A program made the translations under genes and the position numbers. DNA of 64,000 nucleotides from Pagrus major (taxonomy: Eukaryota; Chordata; Actinopteri; Spariformes; Sparidae). How positions within the stretch are numbered: position 1 is the stretch's first letter; the number at the start of each line of letters is the position of its first letter. The stretch is taken from positions 7,928,741 to 7,992,740 of the forward strand of contig NC_133224.1 of assembly GCF_040436345.1 (NCBI RefSeq). The letters run 5' to 3'. Below, one piece after another: positions 1 through 10,302 of this stretch. The notes under the pieces were generated by a model. That model did no database searches. It was not told the DNA's origin and saw only the letters and a list, made by a program, of their open reading frames with translations.

Positions 1-124
1 CTCATCAGCCAGAAACACGGCATCAGCTGAGGAACGATACAGCAAGACATGTGGAGTTTATGCGGATGAAGGTGAAATAAAATATTACAAAGAAGCTGTT
101 TGTTATCAAGGAGCCTAAACTGAC

Positions 125-1852
125 CTGTCGCCCAGGGATTGAAGAGGATGTAGAGGTTTCGGCTGTCTTCCCGTCTGGTCCTACGGATGCCGAAGGGTGT
201 CACCACAGCGACGTACATGTGGTACTTCCCCACAATGCAGTCCGGAGTAGGAGTGATGCCCATGGTGACGGTATTCTCGGAGGTGCTTGTGATGCGGCCT
301 GCCCAGGAGCTCTGACGCTCCTGGGTGGGGAAGACGGGAATATAGGTGCCTTTGCTGTACTGGGGGCTGGAGCCTGGGTGAACAGGGAGCATTGGCAGAT
401 TTAACACTTAGCTATGTATGGCACCATGGGCTAGTGACAGTCCTGCCCTTCCAACTTATCCTGAGAAATGTGAAACATCCCATGCTACATGAACTGTTCA
501 ATATGATAATGAACAGGAAATGTTTCACTTAATTTTCAGATGAAAAGCTGCACTATTTAAGACATAATTTTTTTTTTTGTCAAATCTTGGCATCAACTAG
601 TTCTCTATACGAAGGTGTGAATTTGACTAACCACTTGATCCAGAATCAAGTGAATTTATGACAACTGCAAGGTGACAAATATCACTTTTTAAGACCGTTT
701 AGAGCTCACCGATGACAAACTCCACAGCGAACTTGTCGCTAGCAGGTTTGTAGGGACGGTTGAAGATGATGTTGACCTGGAACTCTTGTCCTCGACGGAC
801 GACGAGAGAGTCAGAGCTGTAAAACTTGGTGTGGTGTTGGGTCTTGTTGATCTCATCCGGCCTCCGCATCATGTCCACATTCGTGATGTCAAGATACTCT
901 GAATGGACAGAAAGACAGCAGGATGTCTTGAAAAACATGTGGATGGATATCTATGAGATTTGCTGGACAGGCTGCCTATTAAAAAAACGTATCAAAAACC
1001 TCAGTGATGTGAACGTGCAGTAAATCTCCCTACAACCACTTATTTTTGGCCATTTCCTCACACTCCAAATTCCAGTCACTGCATTATTAAAATTCCTGTC
1101 ACATATTGATATCTACCACTGCGCAGCTCTTTGACAACAATACAGGGTGGAGTGTGGCGACAAACTGCAGGAAGTCAGCAGAATTTATCCTGTCTGGATG
1201 TCATTCATGTGTCAGTCATGTGCAAAACCTACTGGAAACTGTGTCACTGTCGGGAAAAAGACTTTATCTTTTTTAACAAAGACGCACTGTGAGATCTGTC
1301 TCCTGCTCTTCAATTCTGCCATCATGAGAGACGACTTGTATATCCACAATTTTGTAAGACGTTGAGTCAGGAGAAACTATATAAACTTCGTATGACTTCA
1401 TTACTGCAGCACCTTTATTCCCTCTCTGTCTGAACGCTGCTCTGATTGGTCAGCTGTCACAGGCCTGAGCAGGCACCACCCATGGCGTTTCCGCATGAGC
1501 TCTGTTGGTTTGCAACTAGACTTAAATCAGACAAACTCATAGTTATAAGTTCTGAAGGCGTCTAAAAATACAAAACTACAAATAATAAGTTGAATAAACT
1601 CAAAAATAAAACGTTTTCTGACTCCATTACATTTCTTTATGATGTTTTACAGTGTGATCTCTCACCAGTCAGAGGTGGAAATCCTCTCGGGCCCGGTGCA
1701 CCAAAGGGCTCAAACTCAGGTACCTCCGTGGTGTCAGAGTTGGCGCTGGCGATGGGAATTGCCGTGCGGCCGCGGTTTGTCACCTTCGGAGGGGGTCCGG
1801 AGGGAATAGGGGGGGCAGGAGAGGGAGTCGGGGCGGCACTTGGATCAGACAT
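125..1852 (-). CDS. f13a1: Coagulation factor XIII A subunit-like transglutaminase, N-terminal part (gene continues past left edge)
   Basis: Three coding exons join in constant phase on the minus strand: 1852-1666 (ATG at 1852), 898-710 and 373-125. All are GT-AG bounded, and each exon ends one base into a codon. They encode about 146 residues. Residues 1-62 are a Pro/Ala/Gly-rich activation-peptide region ending near GAPGPRGFPP. Residues from about 63 form the transglutaminase N-terminal beta-sandwich, with EYLDITNVD, LVVRRGQEF, RPYKPASDKF, EFVIG, GTYIPVF, KYHMYVAVVTPFG and YILFNPW. These match factor XIII A in order and spacing. The family forms Ca2+-dependent Gln-Lys isopeptide bonds that cross-link fibrin after thrombin activation. 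The catalytic Cys-His-Asp core would be encoded left of base 1. Identity as XIII-A rather than another transglutaminase rests on the long N-terminal peptide and the exon phases. The ATG was chosen because it opens the only in-frame exon joining EYLDITNVD. Confidence 0.93.
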
Positions 1853-1878
1853 GGCGCTGATAGTTCAGGGTGGATGAT
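1853..1878 (-). other. f13a1: 5' UTR piece attached to the f13a1-like start exon
   Basis: On the minus strand a CAG acceptor (AG at 1880-1879) precedes 26 bases leading directly to the ATG at 1852. Factor XIII A genes have a non-coding first exon, so a short leader upstream of the ATG in the second exon is expected. The exact acceptor is not proven, because a second CAG lies a few bases further upstream. Confidence 0.5.
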
Positions 1879-4800
1879 CTGTCGCAGGACTGGAGGAGGA
1901 GAGTGGAGGGAAAACAAATACATTATTCCTGCATTAGACTGAATAAATCTTTAAATAACTTCATGACTTCAGATTTCAGAAAATATGCTCATTAAAGTTC
2001 TTCATCCATGCAGCGTCTCGAGCTGAATTCCCATCATGCTGGGCGAGCTCTCAAACCCATCTGCTCTACATCTGTGGAAAAACTGGAAGCACGCTTGAGT
2101 ATGTGTGTGTTTTGTGTGAGAGAGAGAGAGTGTCTGTCCTTGTCCCTTTTATTAAAGATGGGGAGACACGGAAATATTGAAGCTTGCAAATGATGAAACG
2201 CACATGGAAGTGGTCTCCACGTGTGGTTGTAGGTTGGGTGAAGAGACGTTTACAGTCACTCCTCTTCCTGAAAGCTGCTGGTGAAGATGGACACTTTTTG
2301 CGTTTGGTGATTTATTTTCACTTCACAAATATTTTGTGTTTTTGTGGTCACAGAGAAAGAAACAGAGCATCAATCATGGCTATTAAAAACTTAATCTACT
2401 GCAGTAAATAATTGAGTCACTCGTGGTCATGCAGCGAAACCACAGTTAGTCTTACTGCGGTCTTCTTTCATGTTACTATTACATCATTTCACTGGTATGA
2501 ATTTATTTTAAAATGCATTAACTTTAACAAACCTTATTGTCTGTTATCCTGCTCCTTATAGATCAAACTATTAACTGTGAAGCGCTGATCAGATCCTTTT
2601 AATCGTCCCCTTTCTATCTAAGGAAGTTGGTAATAAAGCTTTAATGCTATGGGCTGTTCTCTGTCATCATTTAGCTTTTTTAAAAATGCTTTATTTTCTC
2701 ATCTTCAAAAACAAATTGCTTATGTTTACAGTAATGTTATCACTGTTTATTCCTTTATTTATTCAGAATGATGTTTTTTTTATGATTGCGTCTAGTCTAA
2801 GGCCCCGTTTACATGACAACAGTTTGGCGAAAAATTTGTCCCTTGCTCATACGACAACATTGTGAAAACGATCCTCGTGCACACGGAACTTAACCGAACA
2901 GCTGTGAGAAAAACTGATTAAGATCGATAATGAAAATAATTGTTAGGTGCGGGCCCTAAAAGTGATAATGTAATAATAAATTTAAAATGACAATAGTGGA
3001 ATTGGTGGTGAGCACATCAACAGTGCTCCTACCGTAAAAGTAGTAAAAATGGGAGCTGTACTTTATGGTTAACCAAAGTAATTAAAGGCCCAGCTGACCA
3101 CAAGCAGGTTCAAACTTATCCCTGGGTGTGAACACATCAAATTGATGTAAACAAAGTCCGTCAGTGTTTTCAGAATGACTCATTAAATCCACAAAACATG
3201 ATACAGAACAAATATGACATCAGCCCTTCGGTCCAGATGGGATCTACCTGAAACCTGCTTCCAGACCCCGAGTAGACATGAAGTTACTGCCATGATGATT
3301 ACGTAGGCATGTGGTCAGGCTGATTTAACCCTTAAACACACAACAGCTGTTTACACAAGATGCTCGCAGGCTGCACAGAGTGTCAGGTTTGAGGTACAAA
3401 CACCTGGCTGAGAATAAGGTTGCTCGTTGTTGCATAATGTGGGCGCGTGCCAGACGAGGAAAGAAGTTTGGGACGACGTTTGGCTGCATGAGTCATCGTT
3501 TAACACAGTGAGAGCTCTGTTTTCACTGAAACCACCATCAGCACAGATAGACAGGCTTATAACTGCTGCAGACAGGCTGAGGGACACACGGGTGGACAGT
3601 AACATTAAAATAACATTATGTAACTTTTCTACCTTAAAATAACAGCGTCAAAATCACTGAGATTTACGACAGTGTTGTTGCACTCATAAACTGTGGGGGT
3701 CACCAAATTGCACACAATGACAATTTCTACATAATGTTGCATTAAATATATATATTTTTTTATGCAAGTATTTGTATTTGAGTCTACTCTACATACTATG
3801 CCGTTTTTACTCCACTGCATGTATTTGTCTTACTTTTGAGATTGATATTTTACATTTACATTATATTCCGTTTATGAGTTGTCAGCAGTTCCACCAAAGA
3901 GAGATTTTTTACTCTAAACTTATAAAACTGTTTCTTTCAAATAACAGTTTGATCCCCAAAGAGGTAAATCTCATGAATATTTCGCAAAGTAAAGCGTAGA
4001 GAAAAGTCCAGAATACTAAAAATACTTCTATTTTTATACTTAACAAACATTTTGATCCCTATTTCTGTACTTTGACTGAAGTAGGAGTTTGACTTGTGAT
4101 TGAGTATTTTTTGCATTAGGGCTTAATTGCATTCAGCAAAGTAGCTCTTAGATAATTATAGTGGACTAGCACAATACAGTGGACGATGTTTCCATTTGTA
4201 AACTTGAGGAGTGAAGTCCAAACTGTACTAAAGTCCAGGATTTGACTGAATATACATGTAGTCGTTCCACAGGTCACACCTCGTTATATCAGTGACCTAA
4301 AACTCCTCCATGTCTGAGACACTTGGTGAACGCTCACACACACGTGTGTTTAACACAACTTTGGCAAATGCTGACACAGGAGAAAAAAACCTCCACACAA
4401 GTTTAACAGCAGAACTGAGCCTCAACATGAAACTCCTGTGGACATACTTTTTCGAGCACACAACTCAAGTTAAACGGACAAAGATCTACATGCATAATAT
4501 ATAAAATATGTGTTTCAACAGTTGAAGAGGAAGAAGAGGGATAATTTTTCTTTTTTGTGTGTTTCTAATACTACTACTCCAACTACTACTACTCTTACTA
4601 CTGTATAAGTAAAATATTAAGGTAATAACCTAGATTAGAGGGATGAGTGAGGATTACTCACTCAAGAATCACATTTTAGAAGAGAGAAAAAGTGTCAATA
4701 ATGTAATAATTCAATCAAACTCCTCAAAGTTGCATGCCATATCGTGAAGTACAACAGGCTTTGTTCGAGTTATTCAAAGTTTGTGTCACCAAATGATCTC

Positions 4801-4927
4801 AAAAGATTACTGAACAACTGCATAACTTTTAAATGACTTTCAGATGTGTCGTTAAAATCATTACCATCGTCACATCTGGAAGGTATAAACTCTTGAGGAA
4901 TTTTGTAGCCATAAACCTGGGTCATAC
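1879..4927 (-). other. Putative intron 1 of the f13a1-like gene; no coding exon seen
   Basis: This 3-kb stretch separates the predicted non-coding exon from the start exon. I see no conserved coding segment. It is AT-rich. A stretch near 2,797-2,885 begins AGGCCCCGTTTACATGAC and resembles a dispersed element common in fish. Segments near 3,760-3,840 and 4,010-4,100 carry the 'TACTT...GTACTTTGACTGAAGTA' style of a teleost repeat. Short reading frames here have no homology I recognise. Confidence 0.4.
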
Positions 4928-5032
4928 CTGTAAAGTCTGAAGTCTGAATGCAGAGTGGTGGCACCTCAGGTGAAGTTGGAGTGAAGCTGCTGTCGGTTGG
5001 AGTCGGTCTGCTGCTGCTGCTGCTGCTGCTCC
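4928..5032 (-). other. f13a1: Predicted non-coding exon 1 of the f13a1-like gene
   Basis: Downstream of a minus-strand TATA-like box, a leader of about 100 bases runs to a strong donor, CTTTACAG|GTATGAC, with the exon ending at 4928. The leader begins with a (CAG)n tract, seen as CTG at 5008-5030 on the plus strand. It contains no in-frame ATG that would compete convincingly. The transcription start is inferred from TATA spacing only. A weaker alternative donor lies at 4965. Confidence 0.45.
5008..5030. repeat. (CTG)n / (CAG)n microsatellite
   Basis: An uninterrupted CTG tract on the plus strand. On the minus strand it would lie at the very start of the predicted f13a1 leader exon. Confidence 0.85.
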
Positions 5033-5056
5033 GACTTATGAGACTTCTGCTCCTGC

Positions 5057-5064
5057 TTAAATAC
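5057..5064 (-). promoter_or_regulatory. f13a1: TATA-like box of the f13a1-like gene
   Basis: The minus strand reads GAGGGTATTTAAGCAGGAGC, and GTATTTAA is a good TATA variant. The expected start, 25-30 bases downstream, falls at about 5030, just before the CAG tract and the strong donor at 4928. The combination of TATA, short leader and donor supports a real promoter, but no transcript data were available. Confidence 0.45.
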
Positions 5065-5088
5065 CCTCAGGAGGTAGGAAGAGCTATC

Positions 5089-5129
5089 TGTGTGTGTGTG
5101 TGTGTGTGTGTGTTTGTGTTTGTGTGTGA
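5089..5129. repeat. (TG)n microsatellite
   Basis: A TG dinucleotide run that becomes TTTG-interrupted at its right end. It lies immediately upstream (minus strand) of the predicted f13a1 TATA box. Confidence 0.85.
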
Positions 5130-8100
5130 GAGACCAATGCAGGGAAACAGTGTTGTGTAAGTGGTCAGTCCAACTTGGGAGCAGGATGTGGAATCTACCG
5201 TCTCTGTACAACCCACAGCTGGATGGAGCTCAGAGAGATTAACTGACGTTTGAGCTCAGCAGCTGTCAGATGTTTGATCTACATGTAGGTTTGATGTAAC
5301 CAGGAGAATTATGATTTATTATAATGGCTTTTGTATTTTCTACTGTAATTTTATCAGCCATGCAAGCGATCCACCGCTTTGGTCCAGACTGAAATATCTC
5401 CACAGGTATTTGATGGTCCCCAGAATCAGATCATGTGATCTTGTGAATCCACCTCGCCCAGCTTCATGCTCTGCACTTGTGGCCAATCAGCGTCCTTTGA
5501 GGAACTGTTGGCAGCTACAGGTGTGGTTTTATGTGTGACAACCAGCCAGAAGCAACTGTTAATCTGAAAATAACAATGGCGGCGGCTGAAGAGGTTGGCG
5601 TAGATGCTGCTGAAAGAAGAGCAAAGATATTCAAGGTTTTGTCCTGTTGGAAAAGTTGTTTTTGCTTTTCTCTCACCTGGCGATTGGTGGTTGAAGGTAG
5701 CCTGTGATAGACAAACACAGACAGACGGTTCGTCCAATCTGCTGCATTGGATCTTTTACTTCTTTCCTAAAAGTTCCTGCCTTTTCCAGTTTCTAAGAAC
5801 GATTTCCAAGATGCGTCTATGCAACAAACCATCTGGCACGTCTAACCTCATACTGATCATTCTCAGCTGTACTTTATAATGCTAATATGCCCAACTAAGA
5901 TGGTGAACATGGTATACCTGCTTCACATGTTAGCATGTTATTGTGTGCTATTGTAAAAACAGGGTTTGCCACGACTTTTACTGTCTTTTACTTGGTACGA
6001 GATACGTAATGTATTAATTTAGCGTTGCTTATAATTCATGTTTGTCTTGTACCCAAGTTGTAACAGTGCGTTGTTTGCTCACAAGAAAAGCTCTGACTGA
6101 TGTCTATTTTAAAACTGTTTCTTTTATGTTATTTCAGGGTTGATTAGAATAAGATTTAATTCTGTCCCTCCTGTTTCTAGCTGTCACAGGTGTGGTCATA
6201 GTGCCGGGAGTCCACTCACTCACCTGTGGTTTGTGGCATGTTTACTAGCGCGATGCTTTTATTTGAGGTGTTGGTTTTGGTTCATGTTATCTTTACACAG
6301 GTAGGACACTCCCACTGCTCCACCGCTGGCGTCCCAGCTGTGGTGTGTTCTGTCCTCTTCCTCTCCTTTTGGGTTCTGTTATAAATAAAGGGGCAGTTCT
6401 GGAAGTTAAGCCACACCGACTGTTGTGGTCACTTCACTGCAGCCTGTGTGTCTCGCTTCATCTGGTGTTTCCCGGCAGGTTATTTACAATCGGAGTTTCA
6501 TTAATAAGCGATTGTTTGCTGGGTTTCTTGATGAATGACTGGAATAGACCAGAATAGTGCCCTGGTCTGATTTAGGATGGCCTAAAGTTGGCCTGTGGTA
6601 AACTGGAGCTGATTCTCAACTGAAATAGCCTGTTTGCATATGATGTAACTACATTTCTGTTGCTGTGGTGCAAGCTGCAAATGGAGGACAGGAAGTGTTT
6701 TATGATACATATTGAGACCTGTAGTGGAACATAGGAAGCAATATCACATACTGTCAAACATTCAACATTCGTCTGCTGTTGGGAGTCGAATAATGCTCGT
6801 TTGTGCAGGGACCTCTTCATCAAGGGTAAAGTTGTGTACTAGCTAGCTAACTGTTTCCTCACTTTGCAGGATTAAGGTCACAGTTTTTTTTCTCTCCTTT
6901 GCTGGAGTTTGGACCGCAATACATAGCAACAGTAGCTAACTTTCCTCCCATCTGCTCTCCATCTGAATTTCACGCGTCATCGGAAAAAAAACCTATTGGC
7001 CCAAGTGTGCACTTCCACTTAATGTTTCCCACAAAAACATTGTGCACATCACAAATACAATGCTCCATCCAAATTTTGTGCATAAATTCAGTGAATTTCC
7101 TCAACTCTCCATCTGAAAGGACGCTCGAGTACAGTATGTCCTGAGACACAAATCCTGCTTGTGAAGTGCTTGACAGTGTTATCTGTTTTGTGTGTATTCT
7201 ACAGACATTGAAGCTGCAGTGAAACGCTGATATGGTTACGTGAGAAATGCATGCATGTCCGACTGCGAATCCCTAGATGAAGCGCCGCTGCAGCCTCGCG
7301 TGAGTGGCGCTACTCAAACAGGGACCCACCAATGAAAAACTTTACTCCACAGCACTACTAGTGGTCAAAATCTGCACATGATCCCTTTAACTAATCTGGC
7401 AAAATGGCTTTATTTTGGGGTTGTTGGCTCACAGCTTCTGGTGCCAGGACACAGCCAGATGTGCCAACAATGAGCCGAAATCAGCTCAAATCTGGTTGTA
7501 GGAGTTCAACAACAACTACTGCTTCCTGTTGCTTTAATACTTCAACACGTCAATATCACTTTAACTGTGAGCACTTCTGTTACACCATCAGCGACACTAC
7601 TTTATATAATATTACCCCGTCTCAGTTCCTTCTACTACTTTACTGTTCTCTCACTTCTCCAGTACTTCCTCTGAGACTACTGTTTTACTCATAACACCTC
7701 TTTCTGCTTTCACTCAAGCATGTTCGCACACAGTCTTATTTTCCACACTGGCACCGACACTGTGTTGAAGGGTTTTAAAGAGCATGAAATGACTCCAGCA
7801 ATTGTTGAAGCGTGGCTCGAGTCACCACATTGCTTATGCACAAGATGTTTTTCATCCATTCGTTTAATAATCTGCTGCCACCATGAGATGGAGTTTCCAT
7901 CGGTGCTACGCAAAAACATGGGCACAGAAAACAGTTTATATTTCAAACTGATGTTTCGAGAAACTTCATTGCGATGTCCAGCCTTTACTTTGAAACTGAT
8001 TGCAAGTCAGCGACAGATGAGAAAGCAAAGCTAAAAATATCAGCAGCAGAATCAAATTACAGAGGGAACACTGTACTGTATGTTTATGGGCTTCCCATTT

Positions 8101-8287
8101 CCACCACAAGCACTTATCTTCTTGATTGGCCAGTTAATTTCAGGGGCAATCTAATCAGCAAATGCCATTGCAAATTTATATGTTGCATTAAAAACTGTGA
8201 GCTTCAGCGTTGATGGTGGTATTTTCTGGGCTGTTTTTTATTCATGATATGGAGTCTTTTAGATGGCAGGCATGTTTGGAGGGAAGT

Positions 8288-8317
8288 GCTGCTGCTGCTG
8301 CTGCTGCTGCTGCTGCA
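8288..8317. repeat. (GCT)n microsatellite
   Basis: About ten GCT units. They create an Ala run in one short reading frame that shows no other coding sign. Confidence 0.85.
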
Positions 8318-9239
8318 GGGAGTCCAATAAAAAGTAATTCATTTGACATTTACAAAAAGCAGCACACATGTGAAAAGGCATCCATCATGGTAATATTCAC
8401 CGAACACTTAACAGACCTCAAAACAACTCTGCTCGGGTTAATGGCGCCAAATCAATACGGCTGATTCAGTCCTTTCCATAAACATGGTTTGTTTTTATTA
8501 ACCCTGACTGGTGCTGAAGGAAAGGGTGAATCATAAAGGACGTGATCTAATGTGTGTGTGAGTGTGTGTTTTCATGTGACTGGACTCGACATGGGAACAT
8601 GTACCATGTATGCAGCCAGGGACGTCACGCAGCCAGGGTGCAGTGACAGCAGGCGTGATGAAAGGATACTGGCTCTTCACACAATGCGACGACTGTTATA
8701 GGGGGATGAAAAATATCTAATGTTTGCATAAAAACACAAACTGCGAGGGAGATGCAGAACAGAAAACAAGAGATCATGGGTAGCACTTTGCTTTAACCCC
8801 TCTCTATGTAGCATTTATAACTATTTATTACGGTTTACAACACACTTTATGTTAAGGTAATCACAAAAAGGGGCCTAAATGCAAGACACGATGAGGAAGG
8901 CAGGTGCATGAACAAAAGGTGAGCTTGTAACAAAGCGCAGGTGAACATGAAAAAGGCGGGAATAGGACAAAGGGAGGAAGTGAACAGCAAAACATGACAC
9001 ATGAGGAGAGAACTACAAAATAAAACAGGAAATCAGCTCATATATAGAGGTAATGTGAATGTAATGACACATGTTGTAGAAATATATATATACAGTTACA
9101 TGACGCATGCAAACAGCAGAGACAGAAATTGGCAACATTTTTGTGTGTATCCATGTTGGCTTAAAGGTTTAGTTTCAAAGTTAATTTGTGACCTTTACAA
9201 TCACATCACGCAATAAACCGTCCAAGCTTCTGACAACAC

Positions 9240-9620
9240 TGAGCTCTTTTCTGCATCATCTGCCCATTTCCAGCCTGCCTCACCTGCAGCCACCCTCGCC
9301 GTGTCCCTGCCAATCCCAGTCACCTGCTCCTCTGTCCCCAATTATCCTCTCAGAATAAATAACAGCCCATTTCCACCCAACGCCCTGCCAGATTGTCTAT
9401 TGTGCCATCCCAGCTGTAGCTTCCAGCTTCCAGCCTTTTGTCTGGATCCCTGCCCGCCTTTTGGACCGTTTCCCCCGATCTGAGCGCCAGATCTGACTGC
9501 TTACCTGTTGCCCGCCTGATCTGTCCTCTGGTTTCTACCTTGTTCTCAGTGTTTAGGAGTCATGCTTATTTATTTTAATAAAGATCATGTTTGAATGCTG
9601 CAGAACAATTACAAAATGGA
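9240..9620 (+). repeat. Probable 3' end of a dispersed retroelement or TIR element
   Basis: A pyrimidine-rich stretch with CAGCCTGCCTCACCTG, TTTGTCTGGATCCCTGCC and CTTACCTGTTGCCC, ending in AATAAAGATCATG. This composition and ending resemble non-coding tails of dispersed fish elements. I cannot name the family. A RepeatMasker run against a teleost library would decide. Confidence 0.35.
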
Positions 9621-10152
9621 CCCTGTGGTGGGATTATTTTGCTATTTCCTGATCCCAAAGTCAAGAATGAACCTTTAAACTTAGTATTTTGTTAGTGAGG
9701 GATCATGAGAGGAGAATTATTACTTGCTTTATTTTAAAATCAAGTATCAAGTGGATACTATGTGAGAACATCTACACGATTTCGCAATTTGTGAACTTCC
9801 TGTTCTGTGTGCTCACTTCAGCCACTTAAGATACATTAACAACATGATTCGAGGCAGGAAATTGTTACCACAAGGGCGAGTGAGCTCCATTTTGCTTGTG
9901 GGTGAAGGAAACAGAAGTGCCACACATTCACCGCAGGACAGCGTCTGCAGATCTCATCGTGAATCCTGCATGTGTGTTTTAGCATGCACATAAACACTCT
10001 ACAAAATATTCATCCAGGAATGAATCCTTAGAAATGTGTGCAGCATGCATACATGCATTAATGTGTCTTTTGCAACATGTCACAAACGCTCACCGTGCCA
10101 TCTCTTCACTTCCTGCTATGTTGTATGAGAGCGCGTTAGAAACCACAGGGGG

Positions 10153-10162
10153 GTCACGTGAC
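10153..10162. promoter_or_regulatory. Palindromic E-box, GTCACGTGAC (CLEAR-type)
   Basis: A perfect 10-base palindrome 150 bases upstream of the GIMAP-like start codon. GTCACGTGAC is the consensus CLEAR/M-box bound by the MiT/TFE factors (TFEB, TFE3, MITF) and also by USF. Whether it lies in the promoter or the 5' UTR is unknown, because the transcription start cannot be placed. Confidence 0.4.
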
Positions 10163-10263
10163 ACGACAAGTCCTCCATCGTCTGCCTGTGCTCGGTTAGT
10201 GCAGCGCAAAGCCTCATTTTGGATTCATCAAACAACCGACGAGTGTTTCTGTTTTCTTTCACA

Positions 10264-10290
10264 ATGGTGCTGAAGAAAGACTTCCTCTAA
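10264..10290 (+). other. Upstream ORF (8 codons) before the GIMAP-like start
   Basis: An ATG in good context (CACAATGG) opens eight codons and stops at TAA (10288-10290), 12 bases before the ATG at 10303 and in the same frame. If transcribed as leader, it could reduce or gate initiation at the main start. Confidence 0.4.
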
Positions 10291-10302
10291 AAGTCACACA
10301 GG

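Larger units (their letters stand above)
5130..10152. other. Intergenic stretch, no gene recognised
   Basis: Between the f13a1-like promoter and the GIMAP-like gene I find no splice-bounded conserved exon on either strand. The reading frames present (up to about 100 codons) have no recognisable family features. Repeat-like pieces include 5,855-5,960, a CTAATATGCC...GTTAGCATGTTA type common in fish. A TIR-element tail lies at about 7,310-7,395, ending ACTAGTGGTCAAAATCTG. A GCT microsatellite lies at 8288-8317, and a CT-rich block at 9,240-9,620 ends in AATAAAG. Confidence 0.5.

Noticed and set aside
5426..5879. Overlapping frames of about 90-100 codons on both strands
   Set aside because: No conserved motif or splice partner, in a stretch with no other coding sign.
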